A stretch of DNA of 64,000 bases from Bdellovibrionales bacterium (GTDB taxonomy: Bacteria; Bdellovibrionota; UBA1018): the NCBI GenBank assembly GCA_016786465.1, contig JAEUWC010000020.1, positions 62,001-126,000 of the forward strand, written 5' to 3'. The position numbers and the translations under genes were made by a program. Under the pieces are notes generated by a model. That model was not told the origin of the DNA and did no database searches. It was given only the letters and a program-made list of their open reading frames with translations. Below, in pieces: positions 33,824 to 45,140 of the stretch (its first letter is position 1; each line of letters begins with the position of its first letter).

Positions 33824-36516
33824 GCTCGATCTTCAACCCGCAGATTCTAAATCCGCAGCCCGCCCCGGAACCCAAGACATCGGGCTGGTACTTTCGAAAA
33901 CTTTTCATTCTAGCCATCATCGGGACCCTGATCGCGACGGTCTTGGGCGGCTCGGTGTTGTGGTACTTTTCGCGCGGTTTGCCCGCCATTATCACAGCGG
34001 CAGACTATCGCCCGCTCGGAGTGACCCGTGTTCTTGGCGGCGGGGGTCGGGAAGACCAACTTTTGGCCGAATTCTACAAAGAACGTCGGTATGTGGTTCC
34101 TTACGAAAAAATTCCAGAAACTGTCGTTCATGCGTTCATTTCGGCCGAAGATGACAGCTTCTTTGAACACCAAGGGATCAACTTGGTCGCAATCATTCGC
34201 GCAAGCATCGCGAACTTCCGCGCAGGGCATGTGGTTCAGGGCGGCAGTACGATCACTCAGCAAGTTGCTAAATCACTTTTGCTGACCAGCGAGGCCACTC
34301 AGCGAACTTTTTCACGAAAAATTAAGGAAGTGATCCTTTCAAATCGGATTGAAAGGAACCTTTCGAAACAGCAGATTCTTTATCTTTACCTAAACCAGAT
34401 TTACTTGGGCCACGGTGCGTACGGTGTCCAAGCTGCGACAAAAGCCTATTTTCGAAAAGACGTATCCGAAATCACATTGGCTGAAGCAGCCATGCTTGCG
34501 GGGATGCCCCAAGCCCCGGGCAAGTACAGTCCCCACTTGAATCCAAAGAAAGCGAAAGAAAGACAGTTGTACGTCCTTCGTCGCATGTACGAAAACAAGT
34601 TCATCACCAAAGAACAGATGATTCAGGCCGAATCCATGGCGTTGAAAGTCTATAAGGACGAAGACCTGAACCAGCGATTTGCACCCTACCTAGTCGAGCA
34701 TATTCGACGGTACTTGGCCGATAAGTACGGCGAAGAAATGCTTTATGAACAAGCGATGACGGTGACGGTCCCAGCGACCCGCGCGCTTTCAAAGGCGGCG
34801 CGAACCAGCCTTCAAGATGGTCTGCGTGCTGTCGACAAGCGAATCGGATATCGGGGCGCTCAGAAGCATTTGAAGACCACCGCAGAAATGGAAGATTTTC
34901 TGCGTGAACAGCGCCTGGCGCTGATTCAAAAGAAGTTCGGCTACACCCTGTTCCTTCCAGACGGACGAACGGACCCCATTGAAGTGATTCGGGAAGCCGG
35001 GCTTCGTGACGAAAGTCAAGTCCTTGATGTGGGCGCAGTCTATCCGGCTTTGGTGATGAAACCCGACGACAAGGCGAAATCAACGACGGTTTACCTTGGA
35101 GTGATTAAGGCTGAACTTCCTTTGGATAAGATGTCTTGGGCTAAGCCTGTCCGGGAAGAAGGATCAACATACCCGGTTTGGAGTGCGATCCAACCGTCGA
35201 AAGTTTTCCAAAAAGGGGATGTGATTCAGGTCAAAATTCTTGAAGCCAATGACAAGCGGGTTTTGGTCGCTTTGGAGCAAGAGCCGATCGTTCAAGGCGC
35301 GGTTTTTTCGCTGGAAAGCCAAACGGGCTACGTCCTTGCGATGGAAGGCGGATATGACTTTGAAAAATCAGAATTCAATCGGGCCTTCCAAGCACTTCGA
35401 CAGCCTGGATCTTCATTCAAACCATTCATTTACGGAGCCGGCCTTGAAAAAGGCTACACCCCGGCAACGGTCATTGTGGATTCGCCCATTGTTTTGGATG
35501 ACGGCGATAACGGAACCTGGAAGCCCAAGAACTTTGAAACCAAATTCTATGGCGATACGACTTACCGCCAGGCACTGATCAAATCCCGAAATATTCCCAC
35601 GATCAAAATCGTACAAGATATTCGGGTTTCGTTTCTTCACGAATACTCGAAACGAATTGGGCTAAACGGTCAGTTTCCTCAGGATTTGTCGATTTCTTTG
35701 GGAAGCGGAAGCGTTTCACTGGTCGAATTGACCAAGTCTTACGCACTTTTTCCACGACTAGGTCGAAAAGTGGATCCGGTCTTTTTCATGGAAATTCGTG
35801 ATCGGGACGGGAAACTACTAGAAAAGAAGGACCCCCACTGGGGCTGGATTGGCGATCAACGCCAATCGGGAATTCTGGCATCGGTGGCGACAGCGTCGCC
35901 TTCTCCCAAACCTTCCACGGGCGCTAGCCCCGCAGTTAGCGGATTGCCCTTGGCGGAAGCTTCACCCATGGCATCGACTGCGCCAGCCGCCAGAATCAAT
36001 CTTCCCAGTTTTCCAACCGCCGAAGACCCAGATCAGGTGATTGATCCAAGGGTCGCGTATGTGATGACGCATTTGATGAAGGAAGTCGTCAACTACGGAA
36101 CCGGTCAGGAAGCCAAACAGCTTCAGCGTCCCGCGGCCGGAAAGACAGGAACGACCAACGACTATATCGACGCCTGGTTCATGGGATTTACGCCTCACGT
36201 CGTCACGGGAACCTGGGTCGGCTACGACAGTCAAAAAACAATCGGACCATCCGAAACCGGAGCACGCGCAGCGCTACCGATTTGGCTGGGATTTATGAAG
36301 GAAGCGATTAAACCTTACCCAGATACGGATTTCGCGATTCCTAACGGGGTGGTCTACGCCACGATCGATCCCACTAACGGAAAATTGGCGTCCTCTGCGT
36401 CGTCGTCCGCAATTAAGGAAGCTTTTATCGAGGGCACCGAGCCTACGGAAGTCTCGACAGGGGCGGCAACGCGAGGAGAATCTCACTCAGACTTCCTTAA
36501 AGAAGATAGCGAATAG
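33820..36516 (+). CDS. mrcA: Class A penicillin-binding protein (PBP1A type)
   Basis: This is a bifunctional enzyme that polymerises and cross-links peptidoglycan. The 898-residue product has a cytoplasmic Pro-rich tail, a transmembrane helix (about 27-49), and the glycosyltransferase domain with AEDDSFFEHQG (catalytic Glu110) and GGSTITQQVAKSLLL. An OB-like insertion lies around 360-490. The transpeptidase domain has the SxxK motif at Ser531-Lys534 (PGSSFKP), the KSRN motif and KTGTT (Lys775). An extra Ser/Pro/Ala-rich loop occupies about 688-725 between the SRN and KTGT motifs. ATGA overlap with the patatin-fold lipoprotein suggests the two are made together. Confidence 0.95.
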   Translation: MSSIFNPQILNPQPAPEPKTSGWYFRKLFILAIIGTLIATVLGGSVLWYFSRGLPAIITAADYRPLGVTRVLGGGGREDQLLAEFYKERRYVVPYEKIPETVVHAFISAEDDSFFEHQGINLVAIIRASIANFRAGHVVQGGSTITQQVAKSLLLTSEATQRTFSRKIKEVILSNRIERNLSKQQILYLYLNQIYLGHGAYGVQAATKAYFRKDVSEITLAEAAMLAGMPQAPGKYSPHLNPKKAKERQLYVLRRMYENKFITKEQMIQAESMALKVYKDEDLNQRFAPYLVEHIRRYLADKYGEEMLYEQAMTVTVPATRALSKAARTSLQDGLRAVDKRIGYRGAQKHLKTTAEMEDFLREQRLALIQKKFGYTLFLPDGRTDPIEVIREAGLRDESQVLDVGAVYPALVMKPDDKAKSTTVYLGVIKAELPLDKMSWAKPVREEGSTYPVWSAIQPSKVFQKGDVIQVKILEANDKRVLVALEQEPIVQGAVFSLESQTGYVLAMEGGYDFEKSEFNRAFQALRQPGSSFKPFIYGAGLEKGYTPATVIVDSPIVLDDGDNGTWKPKNFETKFYGDTTYRQALIKSRNIPTIKIVQDIRVSFLHEYSKRIGLNGQFPQDLSISLGSGSVSLVELTKSYALFPRLGRKVDPVFFMEIRDRDGKLLEKKDPHWGWIGDQRQSGILASVATASPSPKPSTGASPAVSGLPLAEASPMASTAPAARINLPSFPTAEDPDQVIDPRVAYVMTHLMKEVVNYGTGQEAKQLQRPAAGKTGTTNDYIDAWFMGFTPHVVTGTWVGYDSQKTIGPSETGARAALPIWLGFMKEAIKPYPDTDFAIPNGVVYATIDPTNGKLASSASSSAIKEAFIEGTEPTEVSTGAATRGESHSDFLKEDSE

Positions 36517-36545
36517 TGCCGATCCTCTTTTAGGGGGTCCAAGGA

Positions 36546-37400
36546 TTGACCAGCGCTATTCGCCTTCGAAGTTCACTGACGATCTCGTTTGGCTTGCACG
36601 CGTTCTTTCTACTAGCGTGGGCTTACGTCGCAACGCAAGCACTGACACGCCCGACGCCGTCCGAAACGGTCTATGTTGAATTAGAAGATTCAAAGTCCAA
36701 GCGTAATCGCATTGTCCAATCACAGCTGGTGAAGCCGTCGGATGAAGCGAAGAAGGACGCCTTTCTAGGAAAGCAGAATCAGATCGTCGACCGTCAAACG
36801 GTTTCAAAGACTAAGCAGATTCAAGGCGAAGCCGCAGGTCGTGCCACGCAGAAAGCGCAAGCGAAGGCACCCGAAAAGGCGGAAAAGCGAAGCGAGAAAT
36901 TCAGCGGAAAATTGAGCCAATTGGGTGTGCCAATGCTTCAGCCGAAGGTAGCCAATCGGGCTCCTGCTGATGTGGGTCGTTTTCAGAATCCGGAATTTGG
37001 CGGCGGACAAGCCCCGTCCGACTATGTGGACGGATTAAAAGAATCAGAATCGACGATGCTGAACACGCGAGAGTACGTCTTCTTTGGATACTTTCACAGA
37101 ATCCGGGAACGCCTTGATCTAGCCTGGACTGCGACACTTCGTGAAAAATTTGAAAAACTTTACCGCGCCGGTCGCAGCATTGCGTCTGAAAAAGAACACA
37201 CGACACGATTAATGGTTTTTCTTAATGAACTGGGTGAAATCAAGAAAGTTCAGGTCGTCGAAGAATCCGGAACCAGGGACCTAGACGACGCGGCAGTTCG
37301 CGCCTTCAATCAGGCAGGACCATTTCCAAATCCGCCGAAGGGGCTGATCGAACCCGATGGGTTGGTTCGAATCAAGTGGGATTTTGTCTTAAGAACCTGA
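36546..37400 (+). CDS. TonB/TolA-like energy-transducing protein
   Basis: The 284-residue product has an N-terminal transmembrane helix (ISFGLHAFFLLAWAYVATQAL, about 13-33) with the histidine typical of the TonB anchor. A Lys/Ala/Glu-rich periplasmic spacer (about 65-135) follows. The C-terminal TonB-type domain (LMVFLNELGEIKKVQVVEESG, then LDDAAVRAFNQAGPFPNPP) is complete. No exbB or exbD is adjacent. It follows the penicillin-binding protein by 29 bp with an AGGGGG ribosome-binding site before TTG 36546. It could serve outer-membrane energy transduction or a Tol-like envelope function linked to cell-wall synthesis. Confidence 0.82.
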   Translation: MTSAIRLRSSLTISFGLHAFFLLAWAYVATQALTRPTPSETVYVELEDSKSKRNRIVQSQLVKPSDEAKKDAFLGKQNQIVDRQTVSKTKQIQGEAAGRATQKAQAKAPEKAEKRSEKFSGKLSQLGVPMLQPKVANRAPADVGRFQNPEFGGGQAPSDYVDGLKESESTMLNTREYVFFGYFHRIRERLDLAWTATLREKFEKLYRAGRSIASEKEHTTRLMVFLNELGEIKKVQVVEESGTRDLDDAAVRAFNQAGPFPNPPKGLIEPDGLVRIKWDFVLRT

Positions 37401-37466
37401 AGGTCGGGACAGCTAAAAAGTTCGAACATGGCAAAGAACGACTACCCAAAGATGACTGAATTAATT

Positions 37467-38900
37467 CTACAGATCGGAACCCCTAACCACAGACAGGCGG
37501 ATTCTTAGCTTTTCGTAGTCAATTCTGGCTTCAAGTGCTTTCAAAACACTGTCGTTCGCAGCCTGTTCGCGCAGGTTCACAATCAAAAGCGAACTCAGTC
37601 CATCTTGAAAACGCTTTCTTTCTGCGTTGGCCAAGCGTTCCGAAAGTTCCTGATCCTTAGCCATAGCCTTGGCCTTTTGATGTGCAGCCAAAAGTGCTGA
37701 AAAGGTGGTCTGAACTTCCTGAGCTACTTGGTCCTGAAGAAAGCGGCGATTCTGTTTCAATTGGTCCAGGCGAGCTTGTTGCGCTAGAAAATTACCGCGT
37801 GCTTCCCGGTTCTGGATTGGAAAACTTAGTCCTACCGAACCGCGCACTTCAGTTTCTCCTGCTTTTGGAACTCCCCGATCCGCGGCGTACTCAAACTGGA
37901 CATCCAGTCGTGGAAGCCGTTGAACACTGGCTAGCGAAGCTTCGCGTTCAAGGCCTTCTTGTTGTTCCGACAAGGATCGCAGATCGCCCCGTTGAGCCTG
38001 AGCGTCCTTGATCCAAACATCCAGATCCTTGGGGGCCTGCGGAGGCGTGGAGATCGGTAAAACTTCTGAAAGGGGTCGTCCGGGAACCACCGAGTTTCCA
38101 TTTTCGTCCCGTAAGTAAAGTGAAAGTTCCAAAGCCGCACGCTGATAGTTTCGTTCAGCTTCAATCAGCTGCGAAAGTCGTTGGGTGATCATCCTTTCGG
38201 CTTCTACTTCTTCGATCTTTGCAGCACTTCCCGCATGGACCCGGCGCTCGACTTGTTTCATTCTTTCTTCCGCAAGGCGGTACAAGCGAATCACGGCGTT
38301 AAGCTGTAGCGACGAGCCAACCCAATCCCAATAGCGTTCAGACGCGATTCGCTTCAAATCCAAAGTCCTGAATCGAAAATCACCCTCGGCTGCGCGAGAT
38401 CCGGCTTCTGCGACATCCTTTCGGGTTCGTCCTGGATCGGTTAGAAAATCCCGCAGCAACGGTAATTTGAATCCCGTTCGGTATTCTCCCTCTGTGCCCG
38501 TTAATGATTTTCCTTCATAGGGTCGGAATTCTCCCTGTCCTCGGCGCCAGCCTGCGTAAACTTCAAGCGGTGTACCCCAGAACTGCTGAGTCAACTGGGC
38601 GTCCCATGTGCGTTGGTTGTAGCTTTCGGAAAGGCCGCCGAACTGGGATTGAAGCCGCAGGTCAAAAACGCCGCGAGCGGAAACTTCACGCCCTTGCGCA
38701 GTTTCTAGTTGGGCCTTTGCCGCCAAAGTCAGTGGCATCCGCTTTTCAACGCTGGCTAGGACTTCAGAAAGTTGAAGCGCTTCCCCAGGCGTTGATTCCC
38801 AAGGCAATGGTGCAGGTCCCGATCGTTGAATCGGATTCGCAAATGCTACCGGGAGAATCAGGCTTCCCACAGTGATGAATGAAATCACCCGCAGAATCAT
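37467..38900 (-). CDS. TolC-family outer membrane channel
   Basis: This forms the outer-membrane exit duct of tripartite efflux or secretion systems. The 477-residue product has a signal peptide (MILRVISFITVGSLILPVAFA) and the long heptad-like helices of the OEP family in two internal halves, for example AGSAAKIEEVEAERMITQRL and LDQLKQNRRFLQDQVAQEV. ATG 38900 was chosen because GGAAAG precedes it and it starts the signal peptide. It begins 1 bp after the stop of the HlyD-type gene. It is the last gene of the arsR-TMD-hlyD-tolC operon. Confidence 0.88.
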   Translation of the reverse strand: MILRVISFITVGSLILPVAFANPIQRSGPAPLPWESTPGEALQLSEVLASVEKRMPLTLAAKAQLETAQGREVSARGVFDLRLQSQFGGLSESYNQRTWDAQLTQQFWGTPLEVYAGWRRGQGEFRPYEGKSLTGTEGEYRTGFKLPLLRDFLTDPGRTRKDVAEAGSRAAEGDFRFRTLDLKRIASERYWDWVGSSLQLNAVIRLYRLAEERMKQVERRVHAGSAAKIEEVEAERMITQRLSQLIEAERNYQRAALELSLYLRDENGNSVVPGRPLSEVLPISTPPQAPKDLDVWIKDAQAQRGDLRSLSEQQEGLEREASLASVQRLPRLDVQFEYAADRGVPKAGETEVRGSVGLSFPIQNREARGNFLAQQARLDQLKQNRRFLQDQVAQEVQTTFSALLAAHQKAKAMAKDQELSERLANAERKRFQDGLSSLLIVNLREQAANDSVLKALEARIDYEKLRIRLSVVRGSDL

Positions 38901-38901
38901 C

Positions 38902-39957
38902 TTACTTTCCGTTCTTTTTCGGTTCCTTGTCCGAAAGTTTCGGAGGATTCCCAACCGAAGGGGGAAATCCGTTCAACTGACGCCAGACTTCAAAGCCCAA
39001 CGAGACGCGGCTCAGTTGAATCCAGCCAATGGTTCGAATTCCTTGGCGAAGGTGCCTTCCTTCCGGCCATGGGGAACCTTCTTTCGGTCCGACCACGACT
39101 CGGAACTTTCCGGTGCTGGCATCAGACGGGTCGATGAAACTGACGATTCCAGGAAAAGTCCCGACGGCAACCGAAGGCCAACCCGAAAACTGAATGGCAG
39201 GCCAGCCTTCGAACTGCAGTCGAACTTCGCTGCCTTCACGAACCAGTGCCACATCGTTTCCGTTGATCCAAAGTTCGACGGCGCGGGAAGCCGTTTCCGG
39301 AACCAGTAAAGCTAACATCTGCCCAGACTTGACGACGCGACCACCTTGGCCTGCGACAACACGAAGAATCGTGCCGTTGACGGGGGCGGTAATCTTCTGG
39401 GTCATCTGGCGCGAAATTCGAACTTCTAAACGCGCCAATTCTGCACCAGCATTGGCAGCGTCGACGATGTAACGAGTGTATTCCACTTGCGCCTGTTCGA
39501 ATTCCCGTTTGGAACTTAGCCCTTCTTGGAAAAGTTTTCGCTGACGGTCCAAATTCAGTTTGGTGGTTTCCGCTGCCGATTCTGAAGCCTTCAAACGCTG
39601 ATAAAGCGCCTTTCTTTCGACTTCAAGGCGATCGATGATCGCAGGGTCGTTGTCCGAAAGTTCGACGATGGGGTCTCCGGCTTTGACAAAGCTGCCTTCA
39701 CGAACGAACCACTGCTTGACGATACCGTCGACGGTGGCATTGATTTCCTGCTCGCGTTCGTTGGGGTCGTACGCAATGACTCGACCGACTCCGGGGGCGG
39801 TTTGTTGCCAAGGAAGAACCGCCAGGGCAAAGGCAAAAACGCCCCAACCGATCCAGATTCGGCGACCCAGGCGCTTTTCATAAGCTCGAGTTCGGTCAAA
39901 TTCGATCGCCCGTGAATGAACGGATTCAAGGTGCTGAAAAGTGTCATGGGGAATCAT
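38902..39957 (-). CDS. HlyD-family periplasmic adaptor
   Basis: This adaptor bridges an inner-membrane transporter and the TolC channel. The 351-residue product has one N-terminal transmembrane helix (RIWIGWGVFAFALAVLPW, about 35-52) and the lipoyl/biotinyl halves NATVDGIVKQWFVREGSFVKAGDPI and ITAPVNGTILRVVAGQGGRVVKSGQ. An alpha-hairpin lies between them and beta-barrel segments follow. ATG 39957 has AAAGGAAG upstream. Its start overlaps the stop of the membrane-domain gene by 4 bp and tolC follows immediately, so the three are surely co-expressed. Confidence 0.92.
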   Translation of the reverse strand: MIPHDTFQHLESVHSRAIEFDRTRAYEKRLGRRIWIGWGVFAFALAVLPWQQTAPGVGRVIAYDPNEREQEINATVDGIVKQWFVREGSFVKAGDPIVELSDNDPAIIDRLEVERKALYQRLKASESAAETTKLNLDRQRKLFQEGLSSKREFEQAQVEYTRYIVDAANAGAELARLEVRISRQMTQKITAPVNGTILRVVAGQGGRVVKSGQMLALLVPETASRAVELWINGNDVALVREGSEVRLQFEGWPAIQFSGWPSVAVGTFPGIVSFIDPSDASTGKFRVVVGPKEGSPWPEGRHLRQGIRTIGWIQLSRVSLGFEVWRQLNGFPPSVGNPPKLSDKEPKKNGK

Positions 39958-40904
39958 GATGAAACTTCCTTTGGGACTACGATCTTTGAAACTTTGATCA
40001 ACGCGGCGACCAGATCGTAGAAAGACTCGATGTGTTTGTTGAGCTTCTCGATCGAAGCAAAAGCGGCTGAAAAGACTAGTTCGGCGGCGACCAGCTGACC
40101 CAGGCTCATTTGCTCGTTGATTACGAAATAGGAACCCAATCCCAGCAAAACGCACATGGAAACAATATGAAGCCCAGAAAGACCGATCATCTGCGCGACA
40201 ATTAATCGAAAGTGACGAAGACGAATTTCGACATAGTTCAAAGCGCGCTGATCCGCCGACTTTGTGATTTCTGGATCACTCGGCTTCACAGTACGAATGA
40301 AGTCCGCGATTCCATGTTTGACCGACGATTCATTGATCGCAGTGGACATCAGTGGCTCTGAAGGCAAGCGAAGAATGGCCAAAAGGGAAAGGACAATGAC
40401 CAAATCAAACGCCAAGAAAAACGGGTGGTAAAAGGCCAAAAGCAATAGAGCAAAGAAAAGCTGTACGATGACTCCGAAACCCTCCATCAAAAGTGTCGAG
40501 ATCGCTTTTTGGATTACAAAGGTGTCGTAATAAATGTGGCTAGCTTGAGGGCTTGAAAGCCTTGCCTGGACTTGAGACGCAGCAAGGACAACGCGACTGT
40601 GAAAGCGACGCTGCATCTTTTCGACCAGAATTCTTTGCAAGATTCGAAGAAAGGCGGCGGCAGTCAGGCCCAATCCAATGAAAAGAACGATCGTCAAGAT
40701 TTGCGTGGTCAGTGCCGTTTCCAAAATTCTGTTCAAAAGGACCTGAACACCCAAGGGAACTACAAGGTTCGCAAGGCCGTAGGACAAGGAAATGGGAAGC
40801 AGAATTTTAAAATGAGTCAGCTCGCCCCGAAAAAAGGACCAAATCCAGGTCAAGGCATCTGCAATTCGATATGAATTTGAATTCTCATGAGCCAAGGGAC
40901 TCAC
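39954..40904 (-). CDS. ABC-exporter-type membrane domain without an ATPase domain
   Basis: The 316-residue product looks like the membrane half of a type I ABC exporter. It has several hydrophobic helices (ISLSYGLANLVVPLGVQVLL, LTIVLFIGLGLTAAAFL, VIVQLFFALLLLAFYHPFFL, LIGLSGLHIVSMCVLLGLGS) and the characteristic pattern QRRFHSRVVLAASQVQARLS before TM3. It ends at ALIKVSKIVVPKEVSS, which corresponds to the linker where the nucleotide-binding domain normally begins. No Walker A, signature or Walker B motif follows, and the next gene overlaps by 4 bp. GTG 40904 lies directly against GGAA; TTG 40895 has better spacing. How it is energised is unknown. Confidence 0.82.
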   Translation of the reverse strand: MSPLAHENSNSYRIADALTWIWSFFRGELTHFKILLPISLSYGLANLVVPLGVQVLLNRILETALTTQILTIVLFIGLGLTAAAFLRILQRILVEKMQRRFHSRVVLAASQVQARLSSPQASHIYYDTFVIQKAISTLLMEGFGVIVQLFFALLLLAFYHPFFLAFDLVIVLSLLAILRLPSEPLMSTAINESSVKHGIADFIRTVKPSDPEITKSADQRALNYVEIRLRHFRLIVAQMIGLSGLHIVSMCVLLGLGSYFVINEQMSLGQLVAAELVFSAAFASIEKLNKHIESFYDLVAALIKVSKIVVPKEVSS

Positions 40905-41253
40905 TTCCTTTCCAGGCCTTTCTGGCGTAAGCCAGCGCGACTTTTAAACTCTTTGCGTCGCGATCATCTTCGTCAAAGAATCGAAGTGTTTCCAAAAGCC
41001 ACCGTGCAACCCAAACCTTGGTCAAGGAATAGACCACATGCTTTCCTTCGCGCGAACCTTCGACCAATCCCAATTGCTTCAGGTGTCCCAAGTGTTGAGA
41101 AATGGTCGACTGAGGAAGCGAAAGGAGGTCGGACAGTCCGCGTACGTCCCGCTTTTCGATCGCAAGTTCTTCGATCATCCGAATTCTATGAGGGTGAGCG
41201 AGCACCCCGAGGAAGTGGGCAATCTTTTTGGCAACGATCAGACGGCCGGGCAT
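40885..41253 (-). CDS. ArsR-family repressor of the export operon
   Basis: The 122-residue winged-helix regulator has the ArsR pattern LGVLAHPHRIRMIEEL, then LSDLLSLPQSTISQHLGHLKQLGLVEGSREGKHVVYSL (recognition helix about 46-60). It contains no cysteine at all, so it cannot be a thiol-metal or persulfide sensor of the usual kind; His13, His20 and His22 are the only obvious metal-capable residues. A GGAG ribosome-binding site precedes ATG 41253. It is the first gene of the operon and the promoter in front of it contains a perfect palindrome, so autoregulation is likely. It overlaps the membrane-domain gene by up to 20 bp. Confidence 0.9.
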   Translation of the reverse strand: MPGRLIVAKKIAHFLGVLAHPHRIRMIEELAIEKRDVRGLSDLLSLPQSTISQHLGHLKQLGLVEGSREGKHVVYSLTKVWVARWLLETLRFFDEDDRDAKSLKVALAYARKAWKGSESLGS

Positions 41254-41269
41254 TTTTTGGTCTCCAAAA

Positions 41270-41316
41270 ATTCAAATATTTAAAATATATCATATTCAAA
41301 TATTTGAATGTGTAAA
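41270..41316 (-). promoter_or_regulatory. Promoter and operator of the arsR-exporter operon
   Basis: Reading leftward: TTTACA (41316-41311), 16-bp spacer, TATGAT (41294-41289). The spacer is almost exactly filled by the perfect 16-bp palindrome ATTCAAATATTTGAAT (41294-41309). A second copy, ATTCAAATATTTAAAA (41270-41285), matches at 14 of 16 positions and lies just downstream of the -10. Repressor bound to the palindrome would block polymerase. Confidence 0.8.
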
Positions 41317-41368
41317 GAGAGAAAAAAGCCTAATGAATGTGGACGTATACGAATTGGAATCCAGGGAT

Positions 41369-41731
41369 TTAGGCTTTTGGTTTGATTCGATCTAGGCCTT
41401 CTTGAAGAAGGTAGGACTTCCAAAGGTGGTCCAGGCGGCGAAATGTGGTGATCACTTGGTCTGCTGCAACCCGGGACGAAATGTCCGACTGCTTTGAAAG
41501 CGTCGCAACCGCACCCAGGATCGCCGCAAATGCTGGGCTGGACATGATCTCGGCCATTTCTTTCGAAAAATCATGATCATGACTTTGATGCGACGAGACC
41601 AAGGCCGTGTTGAAGATTCGAGTCAGCTCTTCCGTGGTGGGTTGAGAGGACTGCGTCGTGGATGAGGTGGTTGTTGGGCTTTGGGTCATGTCAATGCGTT
41701 GAGGTCGGACTATTAAACCCAAAGATTCCAT
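41369..41731 (-). CDS. Small hypothetical protein
   Basis: A 120-codon frame, or 106 residues if translation starts at the second ATG (41689). The beginning is Ser/Thr/Gln-rich (MTQSPTTTSSTTQSSQPTT); the remainder looks helical (STALVSSHQSHDHDF-like polar part, then SPAFAAILGAVATLSKQ and VAADQVITTFRRLDHLWKSYLLQEG). No family, signal peptide or membrane segment was recognised, and neither start has a clear ribosome-binding site. It is divergent from gcvP and upstream of the ArsR operon on the same strand. It may be real because the region is otherwise empty and the helical part looks like protein. Confidence 0.5.
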   Translation of the reverse strand: MESLGLIVRPQRIDMTQSPTTTSSTTQSSQPTTEELTRIFNTALVSSHQSHDHDFSKEMAEIMSSPAFAAILGAVATLSKQSDISSRVAADQVITTFRRLDHLWKSYLLQEGLDRIKPKA

Positions 41732-41814
41732 TCAGACAAGGGGCGTTCTGAGAATTTCCGGTCAAGCTAAAAACGGAGCTGAAAAAAAAACTTCTCTCGA
41801 TCTATAGTGTTTCC

Positions 41815-44703
<2,889 letters not shown>

Positions 44704-44731
44704 GTCATTTGCGCTTGGCCGTCTGAAGAAT

Positions 44732-45118
44732 CTAGCCTAGCGAAGCGACAAATGCCTGGTAGTCCTTGGCGGACATCAAGCTGCTTAGGCTAGATGGATC
44801 CGTTAGTTCCATTTTCACTAGCCAAGCCGAACCATAAGGATCTTGGTTGACCTTCGAAGGTTCATTGGCCAGATCACCATTCACCGCGGTCACGCGCCCC
44901 GCGACGGGTGAATAAAGGTCAGAAACGGCCTTGATGCTTTCGACGACACCAAAAACTTCACCGACTTTCAGTTCGCGACCGACTTTAGGTAGGTCAACGA
45001 AGACGACATCGCCCAGCGAACTTTGCGCGTGATCCGAAACGCCCACCGTTACTTGGTTTCCTTCTACTTTCGCCCATTCGTGATCTTTGGTGTATTTCAA
45101 GTCGCCTGGAAAGTTCAT
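44732..45118 (-). CDS. gcvH: Glycine cleavage system H protein
   Basis: GcvH carries the aminomethyl intermediate on a lipoyl arm between GcvP, GcvT and lipoamide dehydrogenase. The 128-residue product has the family beginning (LKYTKDHEWAKVEGNQVTVG) and the lipoylated lysine in VVESIKAVSDLYSP (Lys63). The ATG at 45118 has GGAGAAATC before it; the frame is open 27 codons further but those residues do not match the family. It follows gcvT by 22 bp. Confidence 0.97.
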   Translation of the reverse strand: MNFPGDLKYTKDHEWAKVEGNQVTVGVSDHAQSSLGDVVFVDLPKVGRELKVGEVFGVVESIKAVSDLYSPVAGRVTAVNGDLANEPSKVNQDPYGSAWLVKMELTDPSSLSSLMSAKDYQAFVASLG

Positions 45119-45140
45119 GATTTCTCCTGATTCAGTCTTT

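Noticed and set aside
41732-41814. Glycine riboswitch before gcvP
   Set aside because: Only 83 bp are available and none of the tandem aptamer sequence pattern is visible; the leftward gcv operon also lacks room for one before gcvT.
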